Shown in pieces: positions 32,565 through 43,706 of a DNA stretch of 64,000 nucleotides. The stretch is from Mycocentrospora acerina (Eukaryota; Ascomycota; Dothideomycetes; Pleosporales). The stretch spans positions 62,001-126,000 of the forward strand of contig JAKUHH010000229.1 of NCBI GenBank assembly GCA_022701365.1. Reading direction: 5' to 3'. Position 1 is the stretch's first letter. The number at the start of each line of letters is the position of its first letter. Both the position numbers and the translations under genes were made by a program. Below the pieces are notes generated by a model. That model did no database searches. It was given only the letters and a program-made list of their open reading frames with translations, and was not told where the DNA came from.

Positions 32565-34342
32565 CTACAACTCGATAGACTCGTCGTCATCACCACCATC
32601 ATCTACCAAACTCTTCTTCACGTCGGGGGTTTCAATTTTTGCCTCTGCAGACTCGTGGGTCGATTCGACGTTGTGGCTCTCGACGGCCAATCCCACCTGT
32701 CCGAGCATGAAGCGACCAAGGTACAAAACAGCATCGACCATTTCCTCGCCGGTGGGGATAATGTTTTCCTTTGGTAGCAAGAATCCATAGCTACCCGTGT
32801 CACGCAATTTGATCTGATACGAGTACTTGACCTTGAGCTCGTGGTAGAACCAGTCCAATGCACTGCCGCCGCTCGACTCGATGCGCGGGAAGACTGTGCG
32901 TTTGTTGTCCTTTGTGAAGGCGACGTTGCCCTCGCAGGCAGAGGTGACTTTGTAGGCGTGACCTTTGCGCGAGACGCGGATTGCTTTGGCGAGGCCGAGG
33001 CCGAGTTCCTCGAGGTCTTCGATTGCGGGTGGCTCGTCGGAGCAAGTGTACGAGTAAGGGTAGAGGATCTGCTGGGAGTAAGAGTGTAGGTCCAGGAAGC
33101 CAACAAACTCGACATTGTTGTTTTCTGTTTCGTTCTTGGCCCATTGGGCGAAGCGCTGGGCTTCGACGGCCTCAAAGGGGGCTTCTCCAGCAAAGGATTC
33201 ACTGCAGGGATGTGTGCGGCTGGAATCGCCGTCCCACATGTACGAGTAGCTGCGGTCGAGATCTACGCCATGGCAGAAACGCAGGCTGGTTGGCTGACGA
33301 TTCTTCCTCCACAGGCGATCCGTCTCCCACGAGTAGAGGTAGCCATCGGGGTTCAGGGTGGGGACGAGGACAAAGTCGTACAGCTCGAGTAGCCGTGTGA
33401 TTTCGCGGTCTTTGCCGTATGAGCTAATCAGACTCCATGCTACATAGTTGACGGTGCTGATGGAAATCCATTCGCGGGCGTGCGAGCCACCGGTGATGAT
33501 GACCGTCTTTCGAGGCCCGGCGGGTTCATTGTCATTTGTGGGATGTACTCCAACGCGCAGGGCAGCAATTTCGCGGCCCTCGTAGCTGGTGCCGACACTG
33601 ATCTGGCGCACGTGTGTGGTGAACATGGAGGACATGAGATTCATCCATGGATGGATGACGGACAGGGGCTGGTAGTCTTGGAAGAAGGGATTGCCCTTTC
33701 CCTTGAGGGAGGACTTTTTGACATGTAGAGAGAAGCGGCTGCTCTCGTGTGATTGTGTGGCGGAGGAGGAGGAAGAGGAAGGAAACGAGTTGAAGATGGC
33801 TTGGGCGAGGTTGAGGTCCTGCATTAAGGGCTCGTGTGAGTTTTGGAGAGACGGGGGGAGCAGTCTGAGCAGAGATGGCAGCTGTCAATGGTTAGAAGGG
33901 GAATGGATAGACGGTGAGTGGACGACGAGAGGCCTACCACATCCTTTGCAATGCGGATATCCGCCCAGTCATCGTTGAATTCCCAGACGTCGAGGAACAG
34001 GGTATCTGTTGCCTCTGCCAGGGCTGATGCCTCGGCTGCAGTGCGAATGCGAAACCTCAGGACGACGTCGTCGCCATAGCGGGCAACGAGGTGGCTTCCT
34101 GGGGTAGGGTGGCCATTGCTAGTGTTGTCGCCTTGTATGGGCGAGCTGGGGTGCTTGTCTGGCAGACTCCATATGCGCCGAATGATGGCGTCGGACAGCT
34201 TGCGCCACGGGCGTTGGGCGTGGTTGCGAGCAGCATAGGGAGCTGCGTCATGGGGGAGTTGCGCATGGTCGTGCGGGGCGGCGAGGGCGAGCGAGGGAGC
34301 GAGCAGCAGCAGGCCCAGGGCAGCGAGCGAGGGCTGGCGCAT
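32565..34342 (-). CDS. ECM14: ECM14, inactive metallocarboxypeptidase-like protein
   Basis: Two exons, 34342-33938 and 33881-32565, encode 573 residues. A signal peptide occupies about residues 1-22 (MRQPSLAALGLLLLAPSLALA). It is followed by a propeptide-like region and an M14 carboxypeptidase fold. Zinc ligands appear retained: His269 and Glu272 (GSHAREW) and His401 (DLHSYS). The catalytic glutamate of active enzymes (the E of FELRD) is replaced by Lys493 in YQIKLRDTG, the mark of ECM14 pseudo-enzymes. ECM14 proteins are secreted or vacuolar and, in yeast, are linked to cell-wall assembly. The acidic tail SLVDDGGDDDES is low-complexity. The exon join reads IRIAKDV-LPSLLRLLPPSL, which matches the family. 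The region upstream carries clustered CACGTGA sites. Confidence 0.94.
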
Positions 34343-35725
34343 GGCGAGGGCAAGGAGTGTGAGAGCAAGGGAATGTGAGGGGGTGGAGGGGGAGGGAATG
34401 CAGTCACAGGCAGAGACGGGCAGAAACAGGCAGAGACAGGCAGAGAAGCAGGCGGCCTGTGGGCGGGGAGCCAGCAAAGCCGGGGAATGGAGGGAGCTGG
34501 GGGAATTGGCGGACTGGCGGACCTCTCCAACGTCTGGAAACTCTAAAATGCACGGCGGGCCAGGGAAAGTCGCGTGTTGGCTGGCGGCCAGTGCAGCGAC
34601 AAGGGACGTGTGGGCGGGACTGGACTGGGCACGTGATTAGTTCAACGGGGTGGATGGCATTGGCTGGCACGTGACTGGCTCCGTGCGATGGACAGCGACT
34701 AGCTCATCACGCTGGGCAGCGGTTGGCTCAACGCGGTGACGGCGTGGACTCGACACGTGACCAGATCAACAGGGTGGGCCGTGTGCTGAACCGACGGCGT
34801 TGGACTCAACACGCCGGACAGCAGCCAGCTCAACACGTGATCCCCGGCACGTGATGATTCCAACGGGCGCGGGCGTAGAATGCGGCTGGGCCTTCTGCCT
34901 GTCTTCTAGTCTTCTGGCCGTCGAGTCTGCGAGCCTTCTAGTCTTGTCGGCTTGCCGTCTTCCCTTTGGCGGCACCGCACAGGCACCGCACAGGCACTGC
35001 ACAGGCACACGTACTGCACAGCTACACACGGCTACACATGGCTGCACACAGCTGCACACCCACTGCACACATTCTACACACCCTCCACACGCGTGCGCAT
35101 TGTCTGCAGAGAGTCGGCGTGCAGGTGCAACACCATGTCCTGCCGTGTCCAAGCGCGTCACCTCCTGCCGTACAGAATGCACATCTTCTCGTCCTGGACA
35201 TTGAGCATGGCACAACTAGTCTGGCAGCCCGGCAGCCCTGTAGCCTTCTAGTCTTCCAGTCCTGTCGCCTTGTCCACACCAAGCGCCGCGACATCTGGCA
35301 GCCGGCGAGCAGTCTTGCTGACATGTGTGCCCCCTGCTGCCAATGCCCATCCCCAATCGCCCATCCCCCATCCCCAATCCCAATTCCCACTCCCGTCGCC
35401 GTCCCTCAAGCCCAATTCAGCCCCAGCCAGCCAGCCCCAGACCCAGAGCTGAAGCTGAGGCTGCAGCTGCTTGACGCCCTCTGCCCGGGCTTGCTGCGCG
35501 CATCCGCCCACCCCACCCCGTCCAGCGTACATAGCATCCCCGTGCCAGGCAGACCGACGCTCCGCATCCTGGCAGCCTCGCAGCCTCGCAGCCTCGCAGC
35601 CTCATCCGGCCCGGGCCTGATCTGACCTGCCTCCTCTGCCGCCGCCCGCTGTGCCATGTGCCTTGCCCTCGCCGTGACGCTCTGTGCGCGTACGTGAGCT
35701 ACGTGAGCTGCCCGCAGCACATGCA
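34343..35725. other. divergent intergenic region, ECM14 and SYT1-type gene
   Basis: About 1.4 kb of GC-rich, internally repetitive DNA between divergent start codons. It contains five CACGTGAY words at 34630-34855 within a degenerate minisatellite, CACAGGCAC/GCACACA repeats at 34975-35090, and repeated CCCAATC and GCAGCCTC words at about 35330-35610. The open frames across it are repeat-driven and not convincing. Confidence 0.6.
34630..34855. promoter_or_regulatory. cluster of five CACGTGAY (E-box/Cbf1-type) sites
   Basis: CACGTGAT at 34630-34637, 34834-34841 and 34848-34855, and CACGTGAC at 34668-34675 and 34754-34761, all in the same orientation. The reverse complement, RTCACGTG, is the consensus of the bHLH factor Cbf1 (also the CDEI element of budding yeast). 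Words such as TTCAACGGGGTGG and CTCAACACG recur between them, so the array probably grew by degenerate minisatellite expansion. Binding is inferred, not shown. Confidence 0.6.
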
Positions 35726-38700
35726 ATGCCTCTCAAAGCCCTGCGACCCGGCCACAGCCAGAGCCAGCGCGACCTCAAGCGCCGCAGCACCCTCGACCCC
35801 GGCGGCTTCTTCAAGCGCGCCGACCGCGACAAGGACCGCCACGACGCGCGCCTGAACCGCTCCAGCGACCACCTGCCCGCCGACCGCGCCGTCGTGTCCT
35901 ACGATGGGCCCCGTCCCACCACCGCCGACCTGGCTGCCTCGCCCGCCCACGACCCGCCGCCGCCCTCGCCGCCCGTGCAAGAGGCCACGCCCAGCACGCG
36001 CCGCTTCAGTCTGATGCGCTTCCGCCATGCCTCGGACTCGCAGCTGTCCACAAAGGCCAAGGAGCACGCCGCCCCCGACGACGACGACGACGACGCTCCG
36101 CCGCCCGTGCCTGCCATACCCACCATACCCGCCTACACGCGCACCAACACGAATACGACGACGACGACCACCGCCACCGGCACAGACCCGCCCGCCATAA
36201 TCACCACCGCGCCCACCGCCGTCGACCAGGAGACGGAGCAGAGCCGCAAGCGTGGCCGCCTGCAGCACTTCACCCTGCGTCGCCGCTCCTTCGACCCCTC
36301 CATTGTCGACCGCCCCAGCGCGCACAAGTCCATGGACAAGAAGAGGGGCCCCCTGGGATTCAAAAAGAGCCATGGCAATCTGTTCCAAGACAGAGAGCGC
36401 CAATCCATGACCGACCTGCGCCAGTCTGTCGAAACCGCCCCCGCCGTCCTGCCCGTCCCCAGAGCCTCGGACTCGTCGCGTTCAGACGCGAGCTCAGGCG
36501 GCCATGTCTCGTTTGAAAACATGCCGCGACCCCAACACCCGCCCCGCATGGGCTCTGCGCGCTTCACCTTTGGCCGCCGGAAACAGCGCGCCTCCCTGTT
36601 CCCCCTGCCCATGAAGATGGACCCGCCCCAGTTCCCCAACAACAACAATAACAACAACAACAGCAACACTGCGCCTGCCACCCCGCGTCTGTCTACGGGC
36701 GGGAGGAGCTCGGGCTCGCCCCCGCGCTCGTCCACGGGAAGCCCTCCACAGACTGCGCGCCGAGTGCCAGACGAGGACCTTGCCACGGATCCCTCGCAGC
36801 TGCCTTCTGCCTCGCAGCTCGCCTCGACGGCCACGTCGCTGCACCTGGCCTCGCCCCGCCCTTCCTCGCTGCATCGAAATGGCTCCACCAAATCAGTCCG
36901 CTCGTCGCGCTCCACACAAAACACTAGCGTTCCTGCACGGCTTGGCCTGCGAGGCCGCTCGTCCACCATGGGCTCTCTGGGCGCGCGCTCCGAGGACGCC
37001 ATCTCACCCACGCCCCCCAATGGCCTCAATGGCAGGACCTCCATGTCGACTGTGGGGAGAAGCAGTTTCAGCAACCTGTTTGGCCTGGGTTCACGCTTTC
37101 GCCAGGGCTCCGAGCCGCACTCACCCAGGCACGGCTCGCCTGCTCTCGGCATAGTAGGCGCCTCCAACCTGTCGTCCCACCAAAACTCTTTCAACATCAG
37201 CCGTGAAACGCTCGTGCTGCCCGAACGGGAAGAAGGCGAAACCCCAGGCCACTACTTGGAAAGAATCGAAGCAGACAATTTCAACAAGAGCGTCGTGGCC
37301 AGCCACCTCTCCAAAACCGACGACCAGTTTCTCCTTTCGGTGCTGCGGAGCTATATGCGCAAGTTTGCCTTTTTTGGCGACCCCATCGACATGGCCATTC
37401 GCAAACTGCTCATGCAGGTCGAGCTCCCCAAGGAAACACAGCAAATCGACAGAGTCCTGCAGGGCTTCTCTGACCGCTACCACGAGTGCAACCCGGGCAT
37501 CTACATTAGTCCAGGCAAGTCAACCAACCAGTCAATCAATCAATCCAACCCACCAACCCACCAACAACCTCGAAATACTAACAAACTACAGACAAAGCAT
37601 ACTTTATATCCTTTTCCATTGTCATCCTGCACACAGATGTCTTCAACAAGAACAACAAGAGGAAGATGCAAAGGCTAGACTACATCAAAAATTCCTCATG
37701 CGAGGGTGTTTCCGACGACGCTCTTGGGTGTTTCTACGACAACGTCGTCTATACGCCCTTTATCCACATTGAAGATGACGTCGATTTGAGGACCATTTCG
37801 TCAAAAAAGAGCAGAAAAACGATTCTCAAAGGGCCAATGAACGACCCCGCTCGGAAAGCTTCCAAAGAGCCTTTGGATCCTTATACTTTAATCTTCGAGG
37901 GCAAACTGGACGCTCTCCGCCCGAGCATCAAGGATGTTATGAACTTGGATGATCCTTATAGCTATCTCGGGACAGCTGCGAGTCTCGACACAAAAAACAT
38001 CTACAAGTCCTTCTCAAGGTATGGCGTCATTCAAATCGTGTCCTCGAGATCTAGACCAGAGGCCTACATGTCGGAAGCCGCTCAGGAAAACCCACTGGGA
38101 ACGTCGGTTGGTATCGTAGAAATGCCCGTCACCAAAGTCGGCATCCTGTGGAGAAAGGACGCAAAGAAGAAAAAAGCACGCTCCCCTTGGCAGGAATGGG
38201 GTGCAGTCCTCACCCGATCAGGCCTCTCTCTCTTCCGGAACTCTGCCTGGGCGAAAACTCTCATGACTCAGCACGACCTGCATCAAAAGCGCGGCGAAAA
38301 CGGTCCAGTGGTCTTTCAACCGCCTCTTCAAGACTTTAAGCAAGACGATGTGATTCCCATGGACGGCGCCGTCTGTCTTGTTGACAACACGTACAAGAAG
38401 CATAAGAATGCCTTTGCCATGTTCTCAAAGTCGGGCGAGGAGACCTTCCTGGCTGACAGTGAGGGTGATTTGAACGAATGGCTAGGTGTGCTAAACTACA
38501 CGGCGGCTTTTGAGACATTGGGCGTTCGATCAAGAGGCATGGTGGGTGGACTGTACGAGGGGCAAACCAATCGAGGCCTCCGACGTCTACATTCATCGCA
38601 ATCAGACAGGTCGATACCTACCTCGACGGGTGAAGTAACGATACAAAGCGGGAAAATCGACAATCAGTTTGCACAGCAGATGATCGCCGCCCGAAAAGAG

Positions 38701-40182
38701 CTGATGCAGCAGCGCATTTCCGAGTCGGAGGAGAACCTTGCACAAGCGATAAGAGGGCTTGAAGCGCGCTTGAGAGATGCGAGACATCTTCAGATCCTTG
38801 CTCCAATACAACCAAAATCACGGGAGCTCGTCATCAATGCTGCAGGGCGGCTAGCTGCGAAACTGAAATGGGCTCGCATCGAAATATGGCGGATGAAGTG
38901 TCATCGCGACATTTTGGCCCAAGAGTTGGAAGACGAAAGGCAGAGCGCTACGGAGCGTCAAGCCAGAAACAATCGCATAGCCGAATCCTCGCAATCGCCA
39001 ACACAATCGCAGCTTCCCCCGCTCTCACCACAGCAATCAAACAAGACATCCAAAAGTCCATTGGCACGGCTGAGCTCCAAAGCAAGCTCGCTGGCCCATG
39101 CCCACAAACCACCGCTTTCTCCAGAATCTCCTTTGGCTCGACCTGGCACAAAATCATCTAGGGATACCGAACTTGATGAAGACGCTTTCAAAACGCCTCC
39201 AGAAACATCTCAGCCAAGTCCCATTTTTCCTTCTACACAATACCACGTTCCTCCCATGTCGTTTGGGCCAGCCATGTCGGACCGCCGAAGTTCAGTCGCC
39301 AGTTCGTCTGCGCAATCCCCCAGGATGTATCCGTCTGATCACCGACCATCAGTATCAACCACAAATGACGGTACAGTAAGCTCAGATGACGACGATGACT
39401 CTGCGCAGTACATCACTCCACCACCTACCGCTCATTCCGAGATTCCAGAACTAAGGATGCCGGACGTCCCTACTCCTGACGGATTACAGTTGGATGAGGA
39501 GGCCATAGCACCCGAAGCAGACACGCCGCTTGCAGCGATTACAGGCTCGCCAACATCACGATCGAAGCAGAGACGAAGTCTACATCGTACCCTCCGAGAC
39601 TCACACGGCGGTTCATCTCACCGTCGCAGTCATAAAGGCCGAGACTCTGGGTCGACTATCCTGAGCAACGATACGCAGGAAAGCGAAGGCCTGACACGCA
39701 GCAAGGGTAGCTTTACTGTTCATGGCAAGAAGGCTTCTGTGATACAATTTGGCCCCGACTGGCACAATACAACACCCGAGGAGAGATTGAAGACGAAGAA
39801 GCAACTCCAAGAAGCTGCGGAAGCTGCAGAAGCGGCATCTCCTGGGGAGCGAGAGGGAGCGAGCGTTGTCAGTGACGGCGCCGTGCTTTCACCAGGCAGC
39901 GATGGCAACGAAGAGAATACACCTCGACGTCCGACGTCTGGCGTTGCAAAACAACGACACATTTCTGCACAGACAATCACACCTGCAAACTTTGTCGAGA
40001 CGACGGACAATGAAAAGACAGTAGACGACAATGACGGCGATTCCGAGCTGGGCGACATTGCCGAAGAGCCAGCATCTGACAAGACGGGGCTCAAAGTAGA
40101 AACCAACAACGACAGCGCCACCATTACCATCCAGCCCCTTGCTTTTATACCAATCACCCAAGTTCAGCAGCAGCAGCAGTAG
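35726..40182 (+). CDS. SYT1: Arf guanine-nucleotide exchange factor, SEC7-PH (SYT1 type)
   Basis: Two exons, 35726-37514 and 37592-40182, encode 1459 residues. The 77-nt intron starts with GCAAGT, a GC-AG intron, and has an ACTAACA branch motif. The join reads YISP-DKAYFISFSIVILHTD, restoring the SEC7 domain (about 495-690), whose catalytic Glu lies in ELPKETQQIDRVL. The N-terminal 490 residues are Ser/Pro/Arg-rich and disordered, with a short Asn run. A PH domain covers about 770-905 (TKVGILWRKD to LNEWLGVLNYTAAF), a charged helix about 950-1050, then a Ser/Pro-rich tail. Proteins of this layout activate Arf GTPases at the Golgi or endosomes. The stop is the first TAG of an in-frame CAG/TAG repeat. 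Met at 35726 is chosen as the first ATG followed by typical sequence. Confidence 0.93.
37515..37591 (+). other. GC-AG intron in the SEC7-PH gene
   Basis: The exon ends CCAG and the intron begins GCAAGT, with no alternative GT donor keeping both frame and SEC7 homology. Apart from the C, the donor matches U1 snRNA well, as is usual for GC-AG introns. It contains tandem TCAATCAATC and CCAACCCACC words. Confidence 0.85.
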
Positions 40183-40250
40183 TAGTAGTAGCAGTAGCAG
40201 TAGTAGCTGTAGTAGTAGTAGCTATAGTAGCTATAGTAGAAGTAGACGAT
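40165..40250 (+). repeat. CAG/TAG triplet tract spanning a stop codon
   Basis: The last codons of the SEC7-PH gene are five CAG, then TAG repeated with interspersed CAG, CTG and CTA, then ATG and AAG triplets, all in the reading frame of the gene. Every TAG after the first is also in frame. Confidence 0.85.
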
Positions 40251-40274
40251 GATGATGATGAAGAAGACGAGCAC

Positions 40275-40305
<31 letters not shown>

Positions 40306-40749
40306 CAAGCATCTTGAGCGCACTCTTTCTTTCTTTTTTCCTTCCTTCCTTCCTTGATCTTGTCATCATCTCCTTTGTGACTTGACCACTACACAATGTG
40401 GAGAAAAAATTTCTCTCTCTCTCTCTTTTTTTTTATTTTTTTTTCAACAAAAAACGTAGCTTGTTTCCATACCCTTTTTTTTTTCTTCTCCTCATCGCTT
40501 GGCTCTCATATATTCCCTTTTGTCACTGTTTGTTTGTTTGCTTGTTGGTTTGTTCGTTCGTTGGGTTGTCTGTTGGTCTGTTGGTTTGTTGGTTACTTGC
40601 TGTCGTGGCATGGAATAGCATGGAATGGCGCGGAGTAGGGGAGTAAGGAAAGGAGAAGAAGAAGAAGAAGAAGGAGAAGAAAAAGTTTAATGCTGCTGCT
40701 GCTCTTGTATGGTATGCTCTTGTATGCTCTGCTATGCTATGCTATGCTC

Positions 40750-40783
<34 letters not shown>

Positions 40784-41569
40784 TTATATTTGTACACATG
40801 CATACACACACAGAATCTCTCCCTTATTACATCCTTTTTTTTATCTTTTTTTTGGGCGTCTGTCCTCTTTTTTTTTCTCTAGGGTAAGAAGGGAGGAGAG
40901 GAGAGGAGAGGAGTTCAGTACGTGGATGTATGGGTGTGTGGATGGATCAATAAGATCGATGTGCATGGCGGAGGCGCTGTTGGGTGCTTGGGTATTGAAT
41001 ACTGAAAAATGGCTGTTGTTGTGTGTGTATAGACGGGATTTGGTGGAATGGAATGGAATGGAATGGAGTGGTGGCGTTCTTTTTCCATCTTTTTTCTCTC
41101 TTTCTCTCTCTCTATATCTTTTGTCTTGTTTTCTTTTCTTTTCTTTTTTGGTGATGGGGTTTTCTTGAATGGATGGATGGATGGATACCTAAGGGTAGAT
41201 ACCTAGGGTAGTGAAGGGAGGTACGAGGAGTGAGAATTGAATAGACTCGAAAGTTGATCAGTCTTTTGCATATGTACATATGTGAATTGCTAGTTGGTGG
41301 TTTTTTTCATATGAATATATATATATTGAATAAGCTCATTTGTTGAGACGTTTCAAAATGTCTCGGGATATCAGGTCCCCCTCTCCTCTGTCTTCCTCTC
41401 TTCCTTCTCTGGGTGAAATGTCCAATCTCAACCATCCATCCATCCATCCATCCACCCACCCACCTATACGCCAGCCAGCCATGACTCCAACACCCCAATT
41501 GATTAACCATAAAAACAGAAAAAATCCTACCAAAGAAAAGAAAAAAACCAAAAGTCACACATGTAAATT
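40183..41569. other. microsatellite-rich convergent spacer
   Basis: Between the 3' ends of the SEC7-PH gene and CWC15. It contains (CAAG)n at 40276-40303, CTTC/TTCC runs, GTTTGTTTG/GTTGG runs at 40530-40592, (GAA)n at 40658-40682, (TA)n at 40753-40780, (GGATT/GGAAT) pentamers at 41045-41068 and (CATC)n at 41432-41449. No gene is seen. Confidence 0.6.
40753..40780. repeat. (TA)n microsatellite
   Basis: About 14 TA dinucleotides, a perfect tract in the spacer downstream of the SEC7-PH gene. Confidence 0.9.
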
Positions 41570-42431
41570 TTATCGAATGTACTTTGACTATAATCACCAC
41601 AGTTAGCAATCCGTTCCTCAACGTCCACATCAAAATTAAAAAACAACAAAAAAACTTACCATGAACTTTTTGTGAAAATCAGACCTCAACATGTCGTTAA
41701 TAAACTCCTTCTTCTTATTCTTGTCGTCTGTCCCGCGGGCTTGGTTCTTAAACACGACGTCGTCATCCCACCGGCGTTTCATGGCAAAGTCGCGGGAATT
41801 TAAAAGGGGATTCCCCCTAGCGACGTCAATTTCGCGCTGTTCTTCTTCTTCAGCAGCACGCAAGGAAGCCTCGGCAGCGGCTTGGGCGGCGCGCTCAGCT
41901 TTTATCTTGGATAGCTCGCGCATGAGGGCTGCGGTTTCGTCTTCGTCGTCATCTTCGGAGCTGGGGTGAGTTAGTATCAAGATGGATTGGAGAAAGAAAT
42001 AAAAGGAAAAAGACGCACTCATCATCACTGCTTTCACTCTGGTCGCTGCTGTCGTCGGCGTCGATTTCGCGATACTTTTCCAGCATTTCTATGCGGCGGC
42101 GCTTGGAGGTTGCTTCGTCTTCGCCCTCTTCTCCCTCTGCATCGTTGTCTGCTGCAGAGACGTCGTCGATTTGGCGCTTGGGGGCGCTGCTGGGCTCGGC
42201 GGCAGAGTCAGACTCAATGTAGGTGCCGTTCTTCTTTGCAAAGTGGCGCGCCTCGGCCTCGAGAAGCTCGGCGCGCAGGTCACGGGTCTGGCCATCGGCA
42301 TCGCCGCCTTGCCCCGGCTGGCGGTGCTTGAGGGTGGTGTGGGCGGGGAGTAGGCGTTGGTGGTAGGCAGGCCCGCGCTGGGCTTCTTTGCCGCGTGCGG
42401 GATCGAACGTCGGTCGGTGGGCGGTCGTCAT
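41570..42431 (-). CDS. CWC15: spliceosome component CWC15
   Basis: Three exons, 42431-42019, 41960-41660 and 41587-41570, encode 243 residues. The start MTTAHRPTFDPARGKE and the end (NPLLNSRDFAMKRRWDDDVVFKNQ, DMLRSDFHKKFM, then SKYIR) are the two conserved ends of Cwf15/Cwc15; the middle is acidic and variable. The last exon is just 18 bases including the stop; without it the frame runs into the 72-nt intron after HKKFM. CWC15 belongs to the Prp19-associated (NTC) complex and sits in the active spliceosome core. The gene is divergent from RRP45 with 248 bases between start codons. Confidence 0.93.
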
Positions 42432-42679
42432 GGCGGCAGGGGTTTGTGTAGCGGGTGGCGGAGCGTTTGGAGCGGGTTTCGGAAGTCTTGCGCGTTGGGT
42501 GGCGATGCGTGGGCGTGCAAGAGGGAAAGTTGGAGGTGTTCGCCGGGCGTGTTGCGCGTCGGACTTTGCAGGGCAGGGAGCTCGCGCGCCAAGGCTGGCG
42601 CATTCATGATTTCTCCGCATCGCATGGTCCCCGCTGTATTTTCCACCGCCCAACCCGTTTCCCACATACACGAGGCAAC

Positions 42680-43706
42680 ATGCCTCGCGAAGCCGAGATT
42701 TCCGTCAATGAGCGCGACTTCATCAAGCAGGCGCTGGCGGAGCAGATCCGCCTCGACGGACGCGCCTTTGATGCGTTTCGCCCGCTGGAGCTCACGTTTG
42801 GCGACGAGTATGGCGTGGTGGATGTGCAATTGGGCAAGACGAGGTATGCGCAGGAACATGGCATGTCACGGGATACCATACCATGGCATAGCACGACATG
42901 CTACATCAACTGGTCCATGGCAAGACTAACACCCCCAGGGTCATTGCTCGCATCTCCGTCGACGTAACAACGCCGCTGCCCGAGCGCAAGTTCGATGGCA
43001 TCTTTCAAATCGTCACAGAGTTCTCGCCCATGGCTTCTCCCGCCTTTGAGGTGGGAAGGTGCGCATCTTCACGTCCTCCCCCAACGCCCATGCTTCTAAC
43101 CGAGTGGCTAGACCTACAGACGCAGAAGTCATCCTCTCGCGAATCCTCGAAAAAGCCATTCGCCGCTCAAACGCCCTCGACACCGAGTCTCTCTGCATCA
43201 TTGCTGGCCTGAAATGCTTTGCTCTGCGCGCCGACGTGCACATCATCGACCACGACGGAGGACTCATCGACGCTTCGTGCATTGCCGTCATGGCCGCCCT
43301 GCAACACTTTCGACGACCAGACGTGCTTGTCGAGGGCGAGAAGGCGACAGTCCTCAGTGTGCGCGACCGTGAACCCATACCGCTGTCCATCCTCCACCAG
43401 CCGCTCTGTGTGTCCTTTTCGTACTTTGAGGAAGGCGAGATCTTTTTGGTGGACGCAAATCTGGCGGAAGAGCAGGTCCGGCAGGGAGAGGTCATTGTCA
43501 CAATGAACAGGCATGGCGAGGTCTGCCAGATTGCCAAATATGGCGGGGCTACCGTCAACCCGCTGGCTCTGCTCAACTGCACAAATGTCGCGCTTCAAAA
43601 GGTCAAGGAGATTAGCAAGTGGATCCAGCAGAAGCTCGACGAGGACGCAAAGAAGAGGGACGTAGGAGGCCTGCTAGCCGAGCTCAGCGCTGAGAATGCC
43701 AGATGA
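42680..43706 (+). CDS. RRP45: RNA exosome subunit RRP45
   Basis: Three exons, 42680-42843, 42939-43058 and 43112-43706, encode 292 residues. The start MPREAEISVNERDFIKQAL and RLDGRAFDAFRPLEL lead into an RNase PH-type fold; exon joins read GKTRVIARISVD and EVGRPTDAEVILSRIL. Later motifs include CFALRADVHIIDHDGGLIDAS and LVDANLAEEQ. RRP45 is one of the six PH-like ring subunits of the exosome, which threads RNA to Rrp44 and Rrp6 in nucleus and cytoplasm; the ring subunits are catalytically inactive in eukaryotes. Length is close to budding-yeast Rrp45 (about 305). The gene shares its promoter region with CWC15. Confidence 0.93.

Noticed and set aside
34630..34855. A point centromere, because of repeated RTCACGTG (CDEI-like) words
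   Set aside because: Filamentous ascomycetes have regional centromeres; no CDEII/CDEIII-like AT-rich element follows, and the DNA is GC-rich and flanked by ordinary genes.
34952..35625. Long overlapping frames in the ECM14/SEC7-PH spacer
   Set aside because: They exist on both strands over the same bases and come from GCACAC, CCCAATC and GCAGCC repeats; no domain, signal peptide or splice-supported structure is visible.
40267..40310. (CAAG)n run as a CRISPR-like or integration array
   Set aside because: It is a simple microsatellite without spacers.
40396..41168. Hydrophobic Phe/Leu-rich frames in the microsatellite-rich spacer
   Set aside because: They are translations of T-rich and TA-repeat DNA.
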